This document shows, in pieces, positions 12,840-24,184 of a DNA stretch of 64,000 nt. Each line of letters begins with the position of its first letter. Position 1 is the first letter of the stretch. The notes under the pieces are model-generated. The model searched no databases and was not told the origin of the DNA. It worked only from the letters and a program-made list of their open reading frames with translations. A program made the translations under genes and the position numbers. This DNA is from Durusdinium trenchii. Taxonomy: Eukaryota; Sar; Dinophyceae; Suessiales; Symbiodiniaceae. Location of the stretch: NCBI GenBank assembly GCA_963970005.1, contig CAXAMN010025639.1:516070-580069 (forward strand), given 5' to 3'.

Positions 12840-13700
12840 CAGTAGGTTTTTGGTTCGGTTGGGATCGGTTCCACTCGGTTCGGGTGTATAAGTTATTGTT
12901 CGTTGATGTTCCGTTCGGTTTACGGTCCGTTTCGGTTCTGTAAGGCATAAGATTCATAAGATACACAGTGAGGTAAAGAAAAGACAGGATCAAACAGACA
13001 AGACATGACATGACATAGCAAAGCAAAGAAAACCAAAGCAAGGCAAGGCAAAGGAAAGGAAAGAGAAGGAACACTGTTTGTTAATATGCTTGCTCCAGGC
13101 TGTCTAAAAAGCACATTGGGCAGGAAAGCAAAGAAAAGGAGTGGAAAGGAACACCATTTCCAAATATGCTTACAGATGATGGTTCGGCTCACTCACCACA
13201 ATGGTTCGTGCCATGCCATTACTGGCGCTTGTGACTGAAGATATTCTCTTCAGCGAGAGATGCAAGGCAAAGAAAAGGACAGGAAAGGAAAACTGTTTGT
13301 GAATACTGTATGTTTCTTTTCCCGGGCTGTCTTAAACAAAAACAGCATATTGGCTAGGAAAGCAACGAAAAGACATGGAAAGGAAACAATATTTACATAT
13401 GCTTTTGTACTGCTTACACATTATGGTTTGGCTCACTCACCAAAACGGCTCATGCCATGCCATTGCTGGGGCATTTGGTTGAATTCAAGGCTGTCATGCA
13501 AGAGCTTCTCTGAAACTCCAAGACACTGGACAATCTGAGAGCAACGTCACAGAGCGCTTTGCTGATTGACCTCGGAACAGGGCGGTGCGTTCGTTTTTCT
13601 TTTCAGTTCGGTTGTGTTTGGAAGGTTGACGGTTGTTGACATTCGGTTCATGAACCTTTCGGTTCTTGACGCTCGCTAAGTTTCGGTTCCTGAGTCATGA
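12840..13700. repeat. Diverged tandem duplication and CGGTTC-rich DNA
   Basis: A purine-rich unit at about 13025-13228 recurs at 13258-13470: both carry AAGAAAAGGA-type tracts, CTGTTTGT(T/G)AATA, GGGCAGGAAAGCAA or a variant, GGCTCACTCACCA and CATGCCATGCCATT in the same order. Flanking stretches (12845-12945 and 13595-13695) are dense in the hexamer CGGTTC or GTTCGG. No coding signal is visible. Confidence 0.7.
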
Positions 13701-14216
13701 CCGCTGCGGGTCATATGGTCTAACAGTGACACCATGTGACACCATCAACATATTTCTAGCATGCAGCCACACTTGGCACTGGCGTGTAGCGGAAACACTT
13801 TTCCAATAGCCCATGCCATGGACCCCACGCTCGTGAAAAAAGTGCCTGATGTATCCCGATTCAATGCGCTTGTTAAAGTGGTGGAATCCAAGAAATCCAC
13901 GCCAATGCGGCCCGCGCTATGTATGGTATGACCATGAGTGTTCAAAGACTGGACCTTTTGAGCCACCCTAGCCAACAACGCAATTTTTTCCCCATTCCAC
14001 CGCAAATGCAGAAGTTGGTGGGCATTGAAAATGGCAACAGTTGCAACCCCTGTGACAGGCACTTATCATTGTGGATCTATTATATATAATATAATATATA
14101 TATATACTATTTTTAAATGGCGAACAAAAGCCGGCGTGTTGGATCTTGCAGTTTTGTCAAGACGAAACCAACGGGATTTTCTATAGCTGTTCCCTTCACC
14201 TGGCACCATGCCGCAG

Positions 14217-14320
14217 GCGAAGTGACTGACCTGAAGCAGCAGCTGCAAGGCAAACGGCAGCGTCGACGGTGGGGAGACACCGTCAACGCCCTATCCACAT
14301 CGTTTGCATCATTGGGAGGT
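14217..14320 (+). CDS. Putative coiled-coil protein exon
   Basis: After an AG at 14215-14216 the frame reads a charged, glutamine-rich segment (GEVTDLKQQLQGKRQRRR). It fits a helical or coiled-coil protein and lies upstream of two similar exons at 14676 and 14996, so the three may belong to one gene. No family is recognised and the exon limits are estimates. Confidence 0.4.
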
Positions 14321-14675
14321 TCTTTTCTTAGTTAGCAAAGAGGTCAGATTCATTCAAACTAGATCAAATTGGCTAATATGTTTATTCATGCCTTTTAAAC
14401 TACTTGCACTGGGAAATAACAAAACTGAACATCTATGGACCGCTGTTTTCAGATGATTTGCATCGAACCACTGGCAGCTGGCAGTCCAAGTTTGCAAAAC
14501 ATGGAAAGATGACTTCCTTGTGATGCAGAATCACTCCATCAATCCTTGCACCATGGGTAGACTGAACACCTGGACCATGCTGGACTCCTTCTCATTGCTC
14601 CAGCAGAGAAGCAGCGATTCCCACTAATTACAGGTTTGGGGCGTGTGCATATAAACCTCCTTTCCCCGCTTTCAG

Positions 14676-14819
14676 GCCGCGACGAGCAGTTGCGGCAGCT
14701 GCGGAGTGAACGCATTTCCTTGGAAGTGGAGTTCGTCCGGTACAAACAGAGCAGTGAGGAGGTGCAACGGGAGGAACTCCTTTTGAAACGATATGCTCAT
14801 GGATTGCGAGAGTGCGGGT
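14676..14819 (+). CDS. Coiled-coil exon
   Basis: An acceptor-like CTTTCAG precedes the segment and GTAGTT follows it. The frame gives about 48 residues of helix-forming sequence rich in E, R, L and Q (for example DEQLRQLRSERISLEVEF), with heptad-like leucine spacing. It fits a coiled-coil structural or scaffold protein, but I cannot name it. The neighbouring exon at 14996-15081 continues the same character. Confidence 0.55.
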
Positions 14820-14995
14820 AGTTATATATGGACATGGATGTCGACAAGGGTAATTAAGCATGGGAGAAATATGAGAACTGGCTGCGGCAGAGTTAAATGG
14901 ACCTGAGCTTAGGCTGCGGCGTAATCACGCTTGCACATTGGTCTAACAAAGGAACGACCATGAGATGTGAACGACCATGATGGACCACATGACAG

Positions 14996-15081
14996 GAGAA
15001 GAGAGAAGCTGAAGACCGGTTTCAAACCCTTCACAAAGCTATGCAAGAGCAGCAGCGTCTTGGTTGCAAGCGGGTCCTGAG
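14996..15081 (+). CDS. Coiled-coil exon
   Basis: It lies between ACAG and GTAAGG, good splice signals on both sides. The frame reads a helical stretch (EKREAEDRFQTLHKAMQEQQ) of the same composition as the exon at 14676, so it is probably the next exon of the same gene. The product is unknown. Confidence 0.5.
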
Positions 15082-16221
15082 GTAAGGCATAGATGGCTTA
15101 GAATCTCAGACCTTTGCTTCCGGCGTTGTACATGGGCCAAGCCTTCAGCCGGCAGGGACGACGACGCACATGTTTTTGTTCTCACTCGGGGACGACGACG
15201 TGACTCCGTCAGAGTGCTGGTGCTTTTTGTGACGGCAACCCGTCAGAGTATCCGAGTATCCTTGTGGGACTGCCGTGTGACAGCACTCTGTCCAGAGACA
15301 GCGGGAGAATGTCCAGACGTGGGGCCTGCCTATACAAACACAACGATTGATATAGATAGATAATAGATAGATAGATAGGAGCTGTGTAAAAAGATCACAT
15401 GCAGCAACTGCCTGAAATGGTGGGAATATGGCCTGAATAGGGTAGCAATACTATTTCGAGCCCACTTTAGTGTTGGTTCCAAGATGTTCCAAGTGACTCC
15501 AGTTTTGAGCACTGGGCTTTGCCAGCTCAGACAAGAGTGTGTTTGCTGCGAGGGCACCAGACCATGGCGCCCGGTTGAGCTACAACTGGCAGCACCACAA
15601 GTGGTAGACCATACCCTGCTTCGTGGCTACAACATGCTACAACCCCAACCCAACCTTGCTCATTTGCTGGGATGAGGAAATGCCGCCCATTGGTGGTCCA
15701 AAAAACAAGTGAAAGAACTGGAAGGTATATGGATAAAAAAGAACTCGAGGTCATTGGAGGCTTGGAGGGTTTCCCTCTTGGGAGATGGGTTTTTGTTTGA
15801 CACGTAAATCCAGACGGAACCATCCGTCTCCGTTTTCAGTGGGGCTCGATGTCAGGCCCTTGCAACCACAGCACGAATGCCCCAATCGGCCCAACGTGTT
15901 GGCCACTGCTCGTCACCAAAATTTTGGGTGTTCGAAGCATCAACAAGTAGAAACAACCAAGTCTTAAGTCCTGTCCTGTTGTTTTACTCACCGGACCGGT
16001 CAGCAAAGCACGATGCCGCGGTGGCCAACCATCCCCGAACCACCCCAGGAACGGCCAGCTGTTCTCTTCCCGACTCGACACATGTCTCCCCACGTCTCCT
16101 CGGGTTGCAGCTATAAGTGGCTGCTTGAAGGGAGGTCATGTTGATTGATGATTTACTAGAACAAAGCCATGAATGGTTTTAAGTCTCCACAACCGGGGGG
16201 GTTAGTAATGCACAGTCTACA
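15082..16221. other. Spacer with possible further exons
   Basis: A frame at 15484-15675 is open and of mixed composition and could be a later exon of the coiled-coil gene, but it has no motif. A (GATA)n-like microsatellite lies at about 15350-15378. I see nothing else. Confidence 0.35.
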
Positions 16222-16224
16222 TCT

Positions 16225-16314
16225 CCCTAGGGCTCCAAGTACCTTCTAAGAAGGTGTTTGGGGTGGGTTTAGAGGGTCCAAATACCTTCTGAGGAGGTAC
16301 TTGGAGCCCTAGGG
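16225..16314 (-). mobile_element. 90-bp hairpin MITE, copy 2
   Basis: This is the reverse-orientation sister of the element at 5261. It has the same 20-bp terminal inverted repeat, is 90 bp long, and differs from the reverse complement of copy 1 by one substitution and one extra G. Its own flanking trinucleotide TCT is duplicated (16222-16224 and 16315-16317). This is a different target site from copy 1, which shows real transposition rather than segmental duplication. Confidence 0.92.
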
Positions 16315-16710
16315 TCTATATTTCTTTGACCCCGACCTGGTCCAGGAGGCAGTTCTCCGAGCACATCCAGCGATACTCCAAAGAGTTCTATGAGCCGCTT
16401 GGCCCGGGCCAAGCAGCGCACCATGCAGTGTAGGCATGAACGATGAAGAACCCGCCCAGCCGGGAGCCACCCAACACAAATCGATTCCTCAAAAAGAAGG
16501 GGCCGCTAGAGTGCAAAGTGAAAAGATGTGTTTTCACCCCTGGTGTAGATGCTAAAGATGAAGATGAGAGGAGTACTTTGATTTGACACCCAGTCATCCG
16601 AGCTTTGGGGCCTGGGTTTGCATTCGTGCTTGACTTCAATCAGCATGATCCTGTGGTACCCGGCGTATCGAGTTGCACAAGGTGTGTGCCATGTATTTGT
16701 TGGGTGGGTG

Positions 16711-16850
16711 TGTCCCACTACCTGTAACAGTAGGTAAACAAGAACATCACTTTATTTAAATATGGGGAGGAAGGCCTGCAACCAACCATCACCATCCACT
16801 GGGTAATAGGATGCACCGATGCACCCAATGTTTTGCCATGCATTTGCCAT
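16711..16850 (+). repeat. Diverged direct repeat, copy 1
   Basis: The order TGTCC, ACCTG(T/C)AACAGT, GGTAAACAA or GGCAAACAA, CATCACT, GCAACCAA, CCATCA and TCCACTG is shared with 17547-17690. The copies differ by many substitutions and small indels, so the duplication is old. The function is unknown. Confidence 0.65.
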
Positions 16851-17546
16851 GTCCGATGTGTCCATCACAGCAGGAAGGTCAATCCTGTAGGAGCACTCCT
16901 GACTCTGGGTGCGGAGAGGGATATGAGTGCAAGATAGTGCAGCTATGTGCAAGTGATGTTTGTGAAAACCGGTGACAACATGAGCAAGGTTTCTGAACAT
17001 CTCAACTCACTCTGGAATCCCTCAGATGGCGTTTTAGAGGACATCGTCAGCTTCCAGCACAGTGGTTTTCATGTCAAATCGCATTTCGCTACACAAGTCA
17101 TTTTGTCCGCTGCTCATGTAGTGGCGAATGGTTCGGGTTGGTGTGAACATGGGGTCTTTGACGATATGGCATGAACCCGCTGACACAAAATAGGGGAGGG
17201 GCTCAACTTCTATATGATATCATTCGATCTTTCTGGTGAACCGCCTCCCTGGTGGGTCATTCTTAAAGTGTCACCTTTGGTAGGCCCCTTTTCACCGCCA
17301 TACTGCCTTGGGAGCCACAAGAAACAACGTCTGTGGCTTTAGCCCCAACATCTTCCCCAAACGGAGTCCAAAAACCTGTTTTATACTTGGTCACTTTCAA
17401 GTTAAACACTTGACCTCAGCCGGGTCAGGTACAAAGAGAAGGCGTCAGATCAGCTGCAGAAGCTTTGCGGCATATCACCCGAGTACTTTTTTTGGTCGTC
17501 GAGCTTGGACTCAGTCCCATCCAGACACAGAAAAACTGGGGCGTGT

Positions 17547-17690
17547 TGGGGGTGTCCTATCACCTGCAACAGTCGGCAAACAATCATCACTATTTTAGAG
17601 AAAGGCCAGCAACCAAACCATCATCATCCACTGTTTTATACTAGGTAATATAGGATATACCGACGGAATCCATGACCTTTGCTTTTGAAG
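17547..17690 (+). repeat. Diverged direct repeat, copy 2
   Basis: This is the partner of 16711-16850. Weaker similarity may extend to their left (both have GAGTACTTT about 70-150 bp upstream). Confidence 0.65.
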
Positions 17691-17940
17691 AGCTTCTTTT
17701 CCCATGTCATGGCCTCAGAAAGCTGTCATGGCGTCGCCCATGTCATGCCCAGCTGAGGATCTTAGCTATTCTCAACCGACGGCTCAAAGAGGCCCATTCT
17801 CCGCTGACACCATGGCAAGAGGGGATCAGAGGCATAGACATCACACATTAATTCACAAACTGCAAGCCATGCACAAGACTAGACCCCCAAAACTTGGATT
17901 CCGCTGTGGTTCCGAGTTTTCTCTCTCTCTCTCTCACCAG

Positions 17941-18117
17941 GTGCCAGTGATCGATTGGACCAACCCCCGTCCAGAAAGTTGGCTACTGTCAGAGGCCCTT
18001 CGCAACATGGAGGAGGAGCGTGAGCGCTTCATCTTGGCACGCACGAAGCCGACCCCCCCGCATCGGCGAGGCCGGCCAAGGGTTGGCACCATTTATAGCG
18101 ACGGTGATGTGGGCTGA
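17941..18117 (+). CDS. Unidentified exon
   Basis: A long pyrimidine tract ending CTCTCACCAG is a strong acceptor immediately before this frame. About 58 codons follow, including TNPRPESWLLSEALRNMEEE and then an arginine- and proline-rich stretch, up to a TGA at 18115. The composition looks like real protein but I recognise no family. The next exon may be 18364-18477. Confidence 0.5.
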   Translation: MPVIDWTNPRPESWLLSEALRNMEEERERFILARTKPTPPHRRGRPRVGTIYSDGDVG

Positions 18118-18363
18118 ATGGAGAACAGCTGAACTTGTCAAGTAGACCTTATAGCAGTCTGAGGGCTCGTTGTTTTCCAACATCCGAATGGATCTTAGAA
18201 TGTTTTGGAAGGATTGTGAGATCAACCGGACCACTGGGCTTTTCAGCAAGGGCTTTTTGGACTCCTGCAGCTGAGGGACCTCACGGAGCCTTTTGCCACT
18301 TTCCGAGGCAATTTTTTGTTGAAGGCACAGGGGGGAGGTTCCAAGGTGCCATCGATTTGGCAG

Positions 18364-18477
18364 GAAGTGGAAGAAGAGATTGAAGAGGACTGCCGTGATC
18401 GCCACTGGCTCCCCAACTTGAGTCCAGGATTCCAGGCTCCCAGAAAACTTCCAAAAAGCTGCTCAGCCACGGCCTGA
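18364..18477 (+). CDS. Unidentified acidic exon ending in a stop
   Basis: After GGCAG the frame reads a strongly acidic stretch (EVEEEIEEDCRDRHWLPNLS) and stops at TGA 18475-18477. It is 37 codons long. It could be the last exon of the gene that includes 17941-18117. No family is recognised. Confidence 0.45.
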   Translation, partial: EVEEEIEEDCRDRHWLPNLSPGFQAPRKLPKSCSATA

Positions 18478-21192
18478 GACATTCTGATGCCGTTTTCGGG
18501 GATTTCCGACCAGAACGGCAGGATTGGGGGGGGTCAGTCCTTGTGAAAGAATCCTCCGCACCGGGAACAACGGGGGGAGGCAATGGAATTCCACGGAACC
18601 CTGCTTCAGATAAGTTTTTGATAATAAGTTGTTGAAATGCAATCAGACAATCCGACTTCTTTGCCGACCCCAGCAGTTTGTTCGACCCCAGTAGTTCGTG
18701 GCAAGAAACGGTGATTCGCCAGATGCAAACGACATGGCCCCAAATTGGTGCAAAGACCCCAGCGACATGGCTCACCGAGTTGAGGTGGTTGTTGATATTG
18801 GAAAACATTGGAACAAGTTAATGTATTCCTTGACACCCTGGTTTGGGGTGTCCACCTCAATAGGCCCCCTGATAGAGGCCACTTGGTGTCTATTGACCAT
18901 CCCTTAGGGGTCTTGGTATATAATTTTGTTGGTCACTCCAAGAGGTTTGGCGTGGGCGAACCACGAGTCCCTTGTGGATCCAGCTAGTCGCCAAAGATTT
19001 TGTTCCGGGTGTTGCTTCCAGGTCCAGGATGTGATCAAAGTCGTAACGGCACTAAAAGTATAGACAAAGCGAAGGGACTTGGCGAACGCTCTTCAAAGTC
19101 ATCAAAGCAAGATACTTCAAGATACGAATGGAACCCTCCCACAAGCCCCATGCCCATACACATCTTGAGCCAGGGTACCAATCCACGCATCCTTGGATTC
19201 CTTGGCCTCCAGCCAACCACCAACCGTCACCAGGAGCCAGTGGAGCTTGACCCCAGCCCTCTCTACCGAACAGATGCACCTTGGGTGCACCCGGCGATGT
19301 TGTTCTCGGCGATGTGTCCTGTGAATGAACAGCACCTGACTCGTATGAAAGTTGGGGTCAGTACTTGTGAGCTTCATTATTGCTTCAGAAATGCCTCCTT
19401 TGTGTGGGTCAGCATATTTGTAGTACTCGCATTTGAAATTGATCATGGATGCGTTTGTGTAGGCTCTACGCAGTGGAGGGACCATGATTTTCCTGCCTTT
19501 GTTGGATCTACCCGCTTCCCTCAAATCCTGCACAATCCGGACAAGAGAAACTGCTGGCGTTGGGGCGAAATCCCTTCACTGTGTTTATAGCTAAACCCGG
19601 AAAGCAGCAGAATCCGAGAACCGGAAGGGGTGAGAGTTGCGGGGCGAGGCTTGCAAGATTCCCATTGGATTGCTCCTTGAAGACTGGACTTCCCGCGGCA
19701 ACCATGTTAAGCTACACTTTGTTTGAAGACCGTTGCCTTGCTATTTGATGCTGCTGGCTCGCTGATCTCAAGTGCATTCTTACCTCCAAAGGGTTCTTGG
19801 TTCTTCCGCAGGGTAGGTTCGGGCTGGAGGTTGGCGCAAGTGTCAGCTAGTCCACACCGAAGATGAAGTCAACAGTTTTGGCAGTCTTTGTGGCAGTCAA
19901 CAGTTTTGGCAGTCTTTGTGGCACTTGCACCTGCAAGGGTGGAAGATCTTTTGGACTGACTATAATTAGGATATACAGGTCACCACTTGACACTTTGATA
20001 CACTTTGCATATCAGTCTACAAAAGCCACCAGAGGAGACCTGCTGAAGGGTGCTGGTAATTGGGGAAAAGCTATGGAATACAAGAAGCAACCAGAAAATG
20101 ACACCGGCTGTGCTCACATTCCCTTCTCCAACCATGCTCGCTTTGGACTCGCCGATGGTCAACTCGCGGACGTCAATCCACACTGAGGACATGGGCATGG
20201 ACACGGCCTGGCGAGACTACAAGATCAACAACATGGAGCCACTGGGACAGCTTTGGGGCGACGCCACCTTGACTGTGGGATGCCAACTAGGGTAGGACTA
20301 CCTACACCAGATGACTGTGGGCAACCAGCAAGTTTCGTGAGATTGATAGGGTGAAGAGCATGTCTACGTATTTAAATGAGTTACAGTAAATGTGGAAATT
20401 GGATCTTACTGACTCGTGGCAAACACGTTGTGTATGTCGGCCCAGACGTTGGCCTCGCTGCCACACAGTAGCCTACAGGATGGGGCGGAGCAGAGACTAA
20501 ATGCTTTGCACAGCATTTGGTTTATTTTAGGACCCGCCGCGAAAGCACGAGTCTTTGCCGGCCACAGAGCCCACTTTGTTATGTCAAACCCATCAATGCA
20601 GGACCCCACCCAGGTTGAAGGCTCCCTGGCATGGCAAGGCTTGACTCCATCCAACTTGCTGCAACCGGTCACAACATCACAATCTTAGCAAACGGCAAGT
20701 CTGCAACCTTGCTTTCCAATGCAACAGGCGCCGGGACAGGAGTCATGATCGCAGTCTTTTTGTGATTTGGTCGTCTGGTGCTTGCACCCCGTTCGCTGAA
20801 TCAGGCTTGTCATTCCTACTCGGCCCATGCCCAAGTTCAAGGCTCGTGGGTTTTGAACTGGGGGACCTGGGCATCAGTATTGATGATGACACCTTTGTGC
20901 AGCCCCCAGTTTGGTGAGAGAATGGCCAGCCCTGGTCACATGAAAGAGCGTTATTCTTGGGGCATCGAAGCCCAAGTTGGACGCGGTCAGATTCAGTGCA
21001 GTGCAGGCCTGAAATACTTGGACTCTGGACCCTACAGAATCATACAGAATCTATAGACCCCTGCAGTCCAAATTTTGTGCTGCAGCACTTTGTTTTCACG
21101 TTTAGTGTGGTGTCCAATCAGGATCAGAGTGATGGTGATGCAAGGCACCCCCAAAGTAGGAAGGAGGCGGGAGTATTCATTCAATAGGCCTA
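18478..21192. other. Spacer with weak ORFs
   Basis: Open frames at 19000-19590 and 20050-20295 are of mixed composition and unrecognised, and I cannot show they are exons. A perfect 28-bp tandem duplication lies at 19867-19922. The 20416-20688 frame is also of unknown standing. Confidence 0.35.
19867..19922. repeat. 28-bp tandem duplication
   Basis: Two exact head-to-tail copies of a 28-bp unit beginning AGTCAACAGTTTTGGCAG (19867-19894 and 19895-19922). Confidence 0.9.
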
Positions 21193-21261
21193 TGACTTAC
21201 GTACTCGTTTTTAAAGACGAAATCCGCATTTGTGTTGTTCCGCAGATTCTCGGCTTCAGCT
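21193..21261 (+). repeat. Split direct repeat A1
   Basis: This 69-bp left end begins TGACTTACGTACTCG and ends CTTCAGCT. It is identical to A2 at 25855-25923. The first good start codon of the gag-like frame follows ten bases later. Confidence 0.95.
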
Positions 21262-21270
21262 GGTGGGCTG

Positions 21271-22116
21271 ATGGGCGACGTACACGACTGGGCCACCTGT
21301 CGGTGCCAGTTGTGTTTGAGCGCTCAGAGGCTCCTCTTGCTGATCTACAACGAGAAGCTTGGAGAAGAGTTCTCACGTACTTGTGTGAGAAGGTTGCGTG
21401 AAGTGTACCTCGAGCTCTTGGACGAGGCCGAGCGAAATTCACGAGAAGGGGTTGGACGTGCTACATACTCAACCCCGGCTTTCAAAGAAGAGGGTGCATC
21501 AAGGGGATCTGCCACTTCCCTTGAAGCAAAGGCCAAGAAAGCCCAGGCCTCCGTGAAAGGTGAGAGGAGTGAAGAAGAGGAGGACACTTCAGCAGCCGGT
21601 GAGCATCGTGAGGGAGAGGACAAAGCAACTCCCGTGAGCCCCCCCACAAGAAAAGGAGGAGAGGAGAAACAGAAGCGGTCCAGGTCCCGTCATCGACGCC
21701 GTCGGTCTTCAGAAAAGAAGTCAAGCAGAAAGGATAGGAGCAATAGCCGAGGGAGAAGCAAGCGCTCCCGTAGCTACGTCTGTTCCAAGGAGGATTCACG
21801 AAAGACTCGTTCGCCTGCCTCAGATACTGAACACCAGAGCTCTGCCAAGGCTTCTTCCGAGCCACCACGTGAGCCCCGTGTCAGGTCCCCGCCAAAGCCG
21901 TCGAGGTTCGATCCAGCCGCCCGCAGAGCCGCTCCGCCCCCATCCAGCTGGACTTCATCGAGGGTTGAGCCAGGAGAGGAGAGAAAGGATCGAGACAAAG
22001 TCCTGCCCCGCCGAAAGCTTCAGGAGCCGGATCATCCACCGCCTGGCCATCGAGACGAAGAGGACTGGTCATCGCAGCTCCCGAAGTCGAGGGAGGCAAG
22101 GAGAAGAGCAAGGTGA
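21271..22116 (+). pseudogene. gag: Gag-like ORF 1 with RS-rich domain
   Basis: The frame is 281 codons from the ATG at 21271, just inside repeat A1. The N-terminus (about residues 1-60) has three cysteines followed by a leucine-rich helical segment. Residues about 125-200 are a dense arginine/serine tract (KQKRSRSRHRRRRSSEKKSS) like the RS domains of splicing factors, and a proline-rich, charged tail follows. The position suits a Gag or nucleocapsid protein that coats the RNA. The frame probably shifts to that of the next segment near 22030-22070, because the downstream frame is already open and protein-like there. Confidence 0.6.
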
Positions 22117-22985
22117 AGAAGAAGGTAAAGAAGGAAGAGAAAGAAAAGCTGAGGCCTTGTTTGGAGGTGCCGTTGAAGGACATCTTCAGCCGGACGGGGA
22201 TAGACCCAGACCCGCAGACGAGGAGGACTCTCATGCGGAAGGCCCGGAAGATCCGAAAAGGAAAAAAGAAGAAGAAAGGAAGTCGATCGCGCAGCAGAGA
22301 GAAGGAGGAGCAGGACAGCGACTCGTCGACTACCACATCAAGCCTTGGAGAGGAGATAATCGGCTCGAGCGAGTTGTTCGAGGCCGAAAGGAGGGCCCTT
22401 CAGATCTGGAAGAGGATTCCCGGAGCTTTGTCATGCGGAGTGATCCAAGATATGAGGCAAAGCTTGATGACAGCAGAAGGGTTCCTCTCAGCCGGAAGCG
22501 AAGGGAGCCTTCCTCCCGTGGCCAGCCAGTATTATCGGCAACATCTTCAAGGACAAGTCGGGCCCGTGATGGGTCGGGAAATGCAGCATTGGTGCTTGGT
22601 GGTGGACCTCATGCTCCGCGGTCGGCCAGCGGCCGCGTTGGACGTGGCTGCACAACGTATCAAGTCGCTGGAGCAGATCGCAAACGGAGTGCAGGCGGAC
22701 ATCGCCAGAAGGCTGGAGCTTGTGGGGCCGGAAAAGGCCTCCTTGGTGACCCCGAACGAAGCTTCAGAGGCAGGAAAAGAGGTCTTTCAGGAGGAGAGGA
22801 TTCAGTACCGAAACTCCCGAGGCAGAGCGTGGGAGTGGCAGGGCGACAGAGATTGGCAGCGAGGAGGCAAAGGCAAGGACAAAGACAAAGGGCGGAGAGA
22901 GAAGGGAAAGGCAGACGGCAAAGGCAAGGCAGACAGGGACAAAGGAAAAGGAAAGTGGAAGCGAGACGAGGAGAAGGACAAGTAG
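22113..22985 (+). pseudogene. gag: Gag-like ORF 2 (capsid-like segment)
   Basis: The frame is open back to at least 22023, so this is likely the continuation of the preceding Gag frame after a one-base shift. It has a lysine-rich start, then a conserved-looking block (LPPVASQYYRQHLQGQVGPV and RGRPAAALDVAAQRIKSLEQ) that I recall from gag-like proteins of dinoflagellate retroelements. It ends in a long G-K-D basic repeat that probably binds nucleic acid. It stops at TAG 22983-22985. The RT frame that follows is in a third register. Confidence 0.65.
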
Positions 22986-22999
22986 AGGGTGCTTCAAGG

Positions 23000-24184
23000 G
23001 TTGCTGAAAGAGAGGGCTATAAGAGAGAGGAGAGTGTTGTTGGTGAGGAGGGGAATCTTTGTGGCAGAAGCTCTTCCCCGTTGGCAAGCAGCAGAGGCCG
23101 ACCTTTGCAGCAGTTGAGGATGCATGATAAGACCTCCCAGCTGGAGGGAGGCGTGAGAGAAGAGTTCAAGGCGTCAGATGATGCCGACCAGGAAGCTGCT
23201 CCGAGCTCCGCCCAAGAGGCAGAAGACAGAGGAGTTGAGGGGCCTCAGCCCAAAGAGGGAGGGGAGCAAGCCGACTTGATCCCTACCGTTGCAGGACGTG
23301 AGTCAGAGGCCATTAGCAGCAGAGTTTCACCCAGCACCATGATCCAGGCCATGAATGCGGCTCGGGTTCTTCTTGAGAAGGTTGATGAAGAGCGCATGCA
23401 GAGCACGGCAGTGGATGTTTCAAAATTATCCCATGATGGTATTTTTCCCCTTCCATTGCCCCCTTGCCGCAGTGAAAGGTCTGGAAAGGCGTGTGAGCAG
23501 ATGGTATATGGCCTCAATCATCTGGCCATAGGACACGGGCATGGACCTGTGCCGTCCCGAAGCCCCGTGGGACTGACGGAAAACCTTAGCATGCTGTGCG
23601 AGCGTTTCGACGTTTGGGAGCGTTCCATGGACCCGGTGGACTTCGATTCGTTCTTCAGGAAGAGGGGGGTGACCTATGCAGGGGAAGAGATCCGGCTTGC
23701 TCAAACTCTAAGTTGGGAGGCGGTGTGCAACTCACTCCCCGAACAGGTTGGTCAGCTTAAGTTGGTTGATTTCTGCACAGAGGGTACACTCCATTACGTT
23801 GAGCATTTGGAAGAGTTTCTGATTCCGACAGACACCATGGTTCGTGCCAAACCCCCAAAAGTGATGGTAGGAGACGATTGGTCAGCTCTCAGCAGAGGCC
23901 TTGTGGAACGTGGCATCTGCGAAGTATGGCCCATGGAGAAGCTCTACCACGTCGGTCAGGAGCCCTTGCTGAACGGGTTGTTCGCGGTCGGAAAGGGAGA
24001 GTTCGTAGGCCCATTTGAAACTCAGAGACTCATCATGAATCTGAATCCCGTTCAACATCCTGGTCCGACCGCCTTTAGGAGTGCATGGCCGGTTGGTGAC
24101 TACATTGGAGGCTCCCCTGTTGCGAAAGCTGTTAGGGTTGGTGTCCATCAAGGGGGAGGATTTGATGGTGCAGAGCGCCACTGA
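23000..24184 (+). pseudogene. pol: Reverse transcriptase, palm deleted
   Basis: This frame carries the N-terminal fingers region of a DIRS-order reverse transcriptase. It includes a block at about 23560-23900 (ending near VGDDWSALSRGLVERGICEV), then GLFAVGKGEFVGPFETQRL and LIMNLNP at 24029. In intact RTs the palm with its two adjacent catalytic aspartates should follow. Here the sequence passes within about 150 bp into RNase H-like sequence, and no such motif is present in any frame between 24050 and 24200. The copy therefore cannot make an active polymerase. The start coordinate is approximate, because the frame is open further upstream where it overlaps gag. Confidence 0.75.

Noticed and set aside
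21869..23000. Upstream part of the long frame that contains the RT
   Set aside because: It overlaps the gag-like frames and is low-complexity R/G/E sequence; openness follows from the GA-rich codons of the other frames. Only the part after about 23000 looks like pol.
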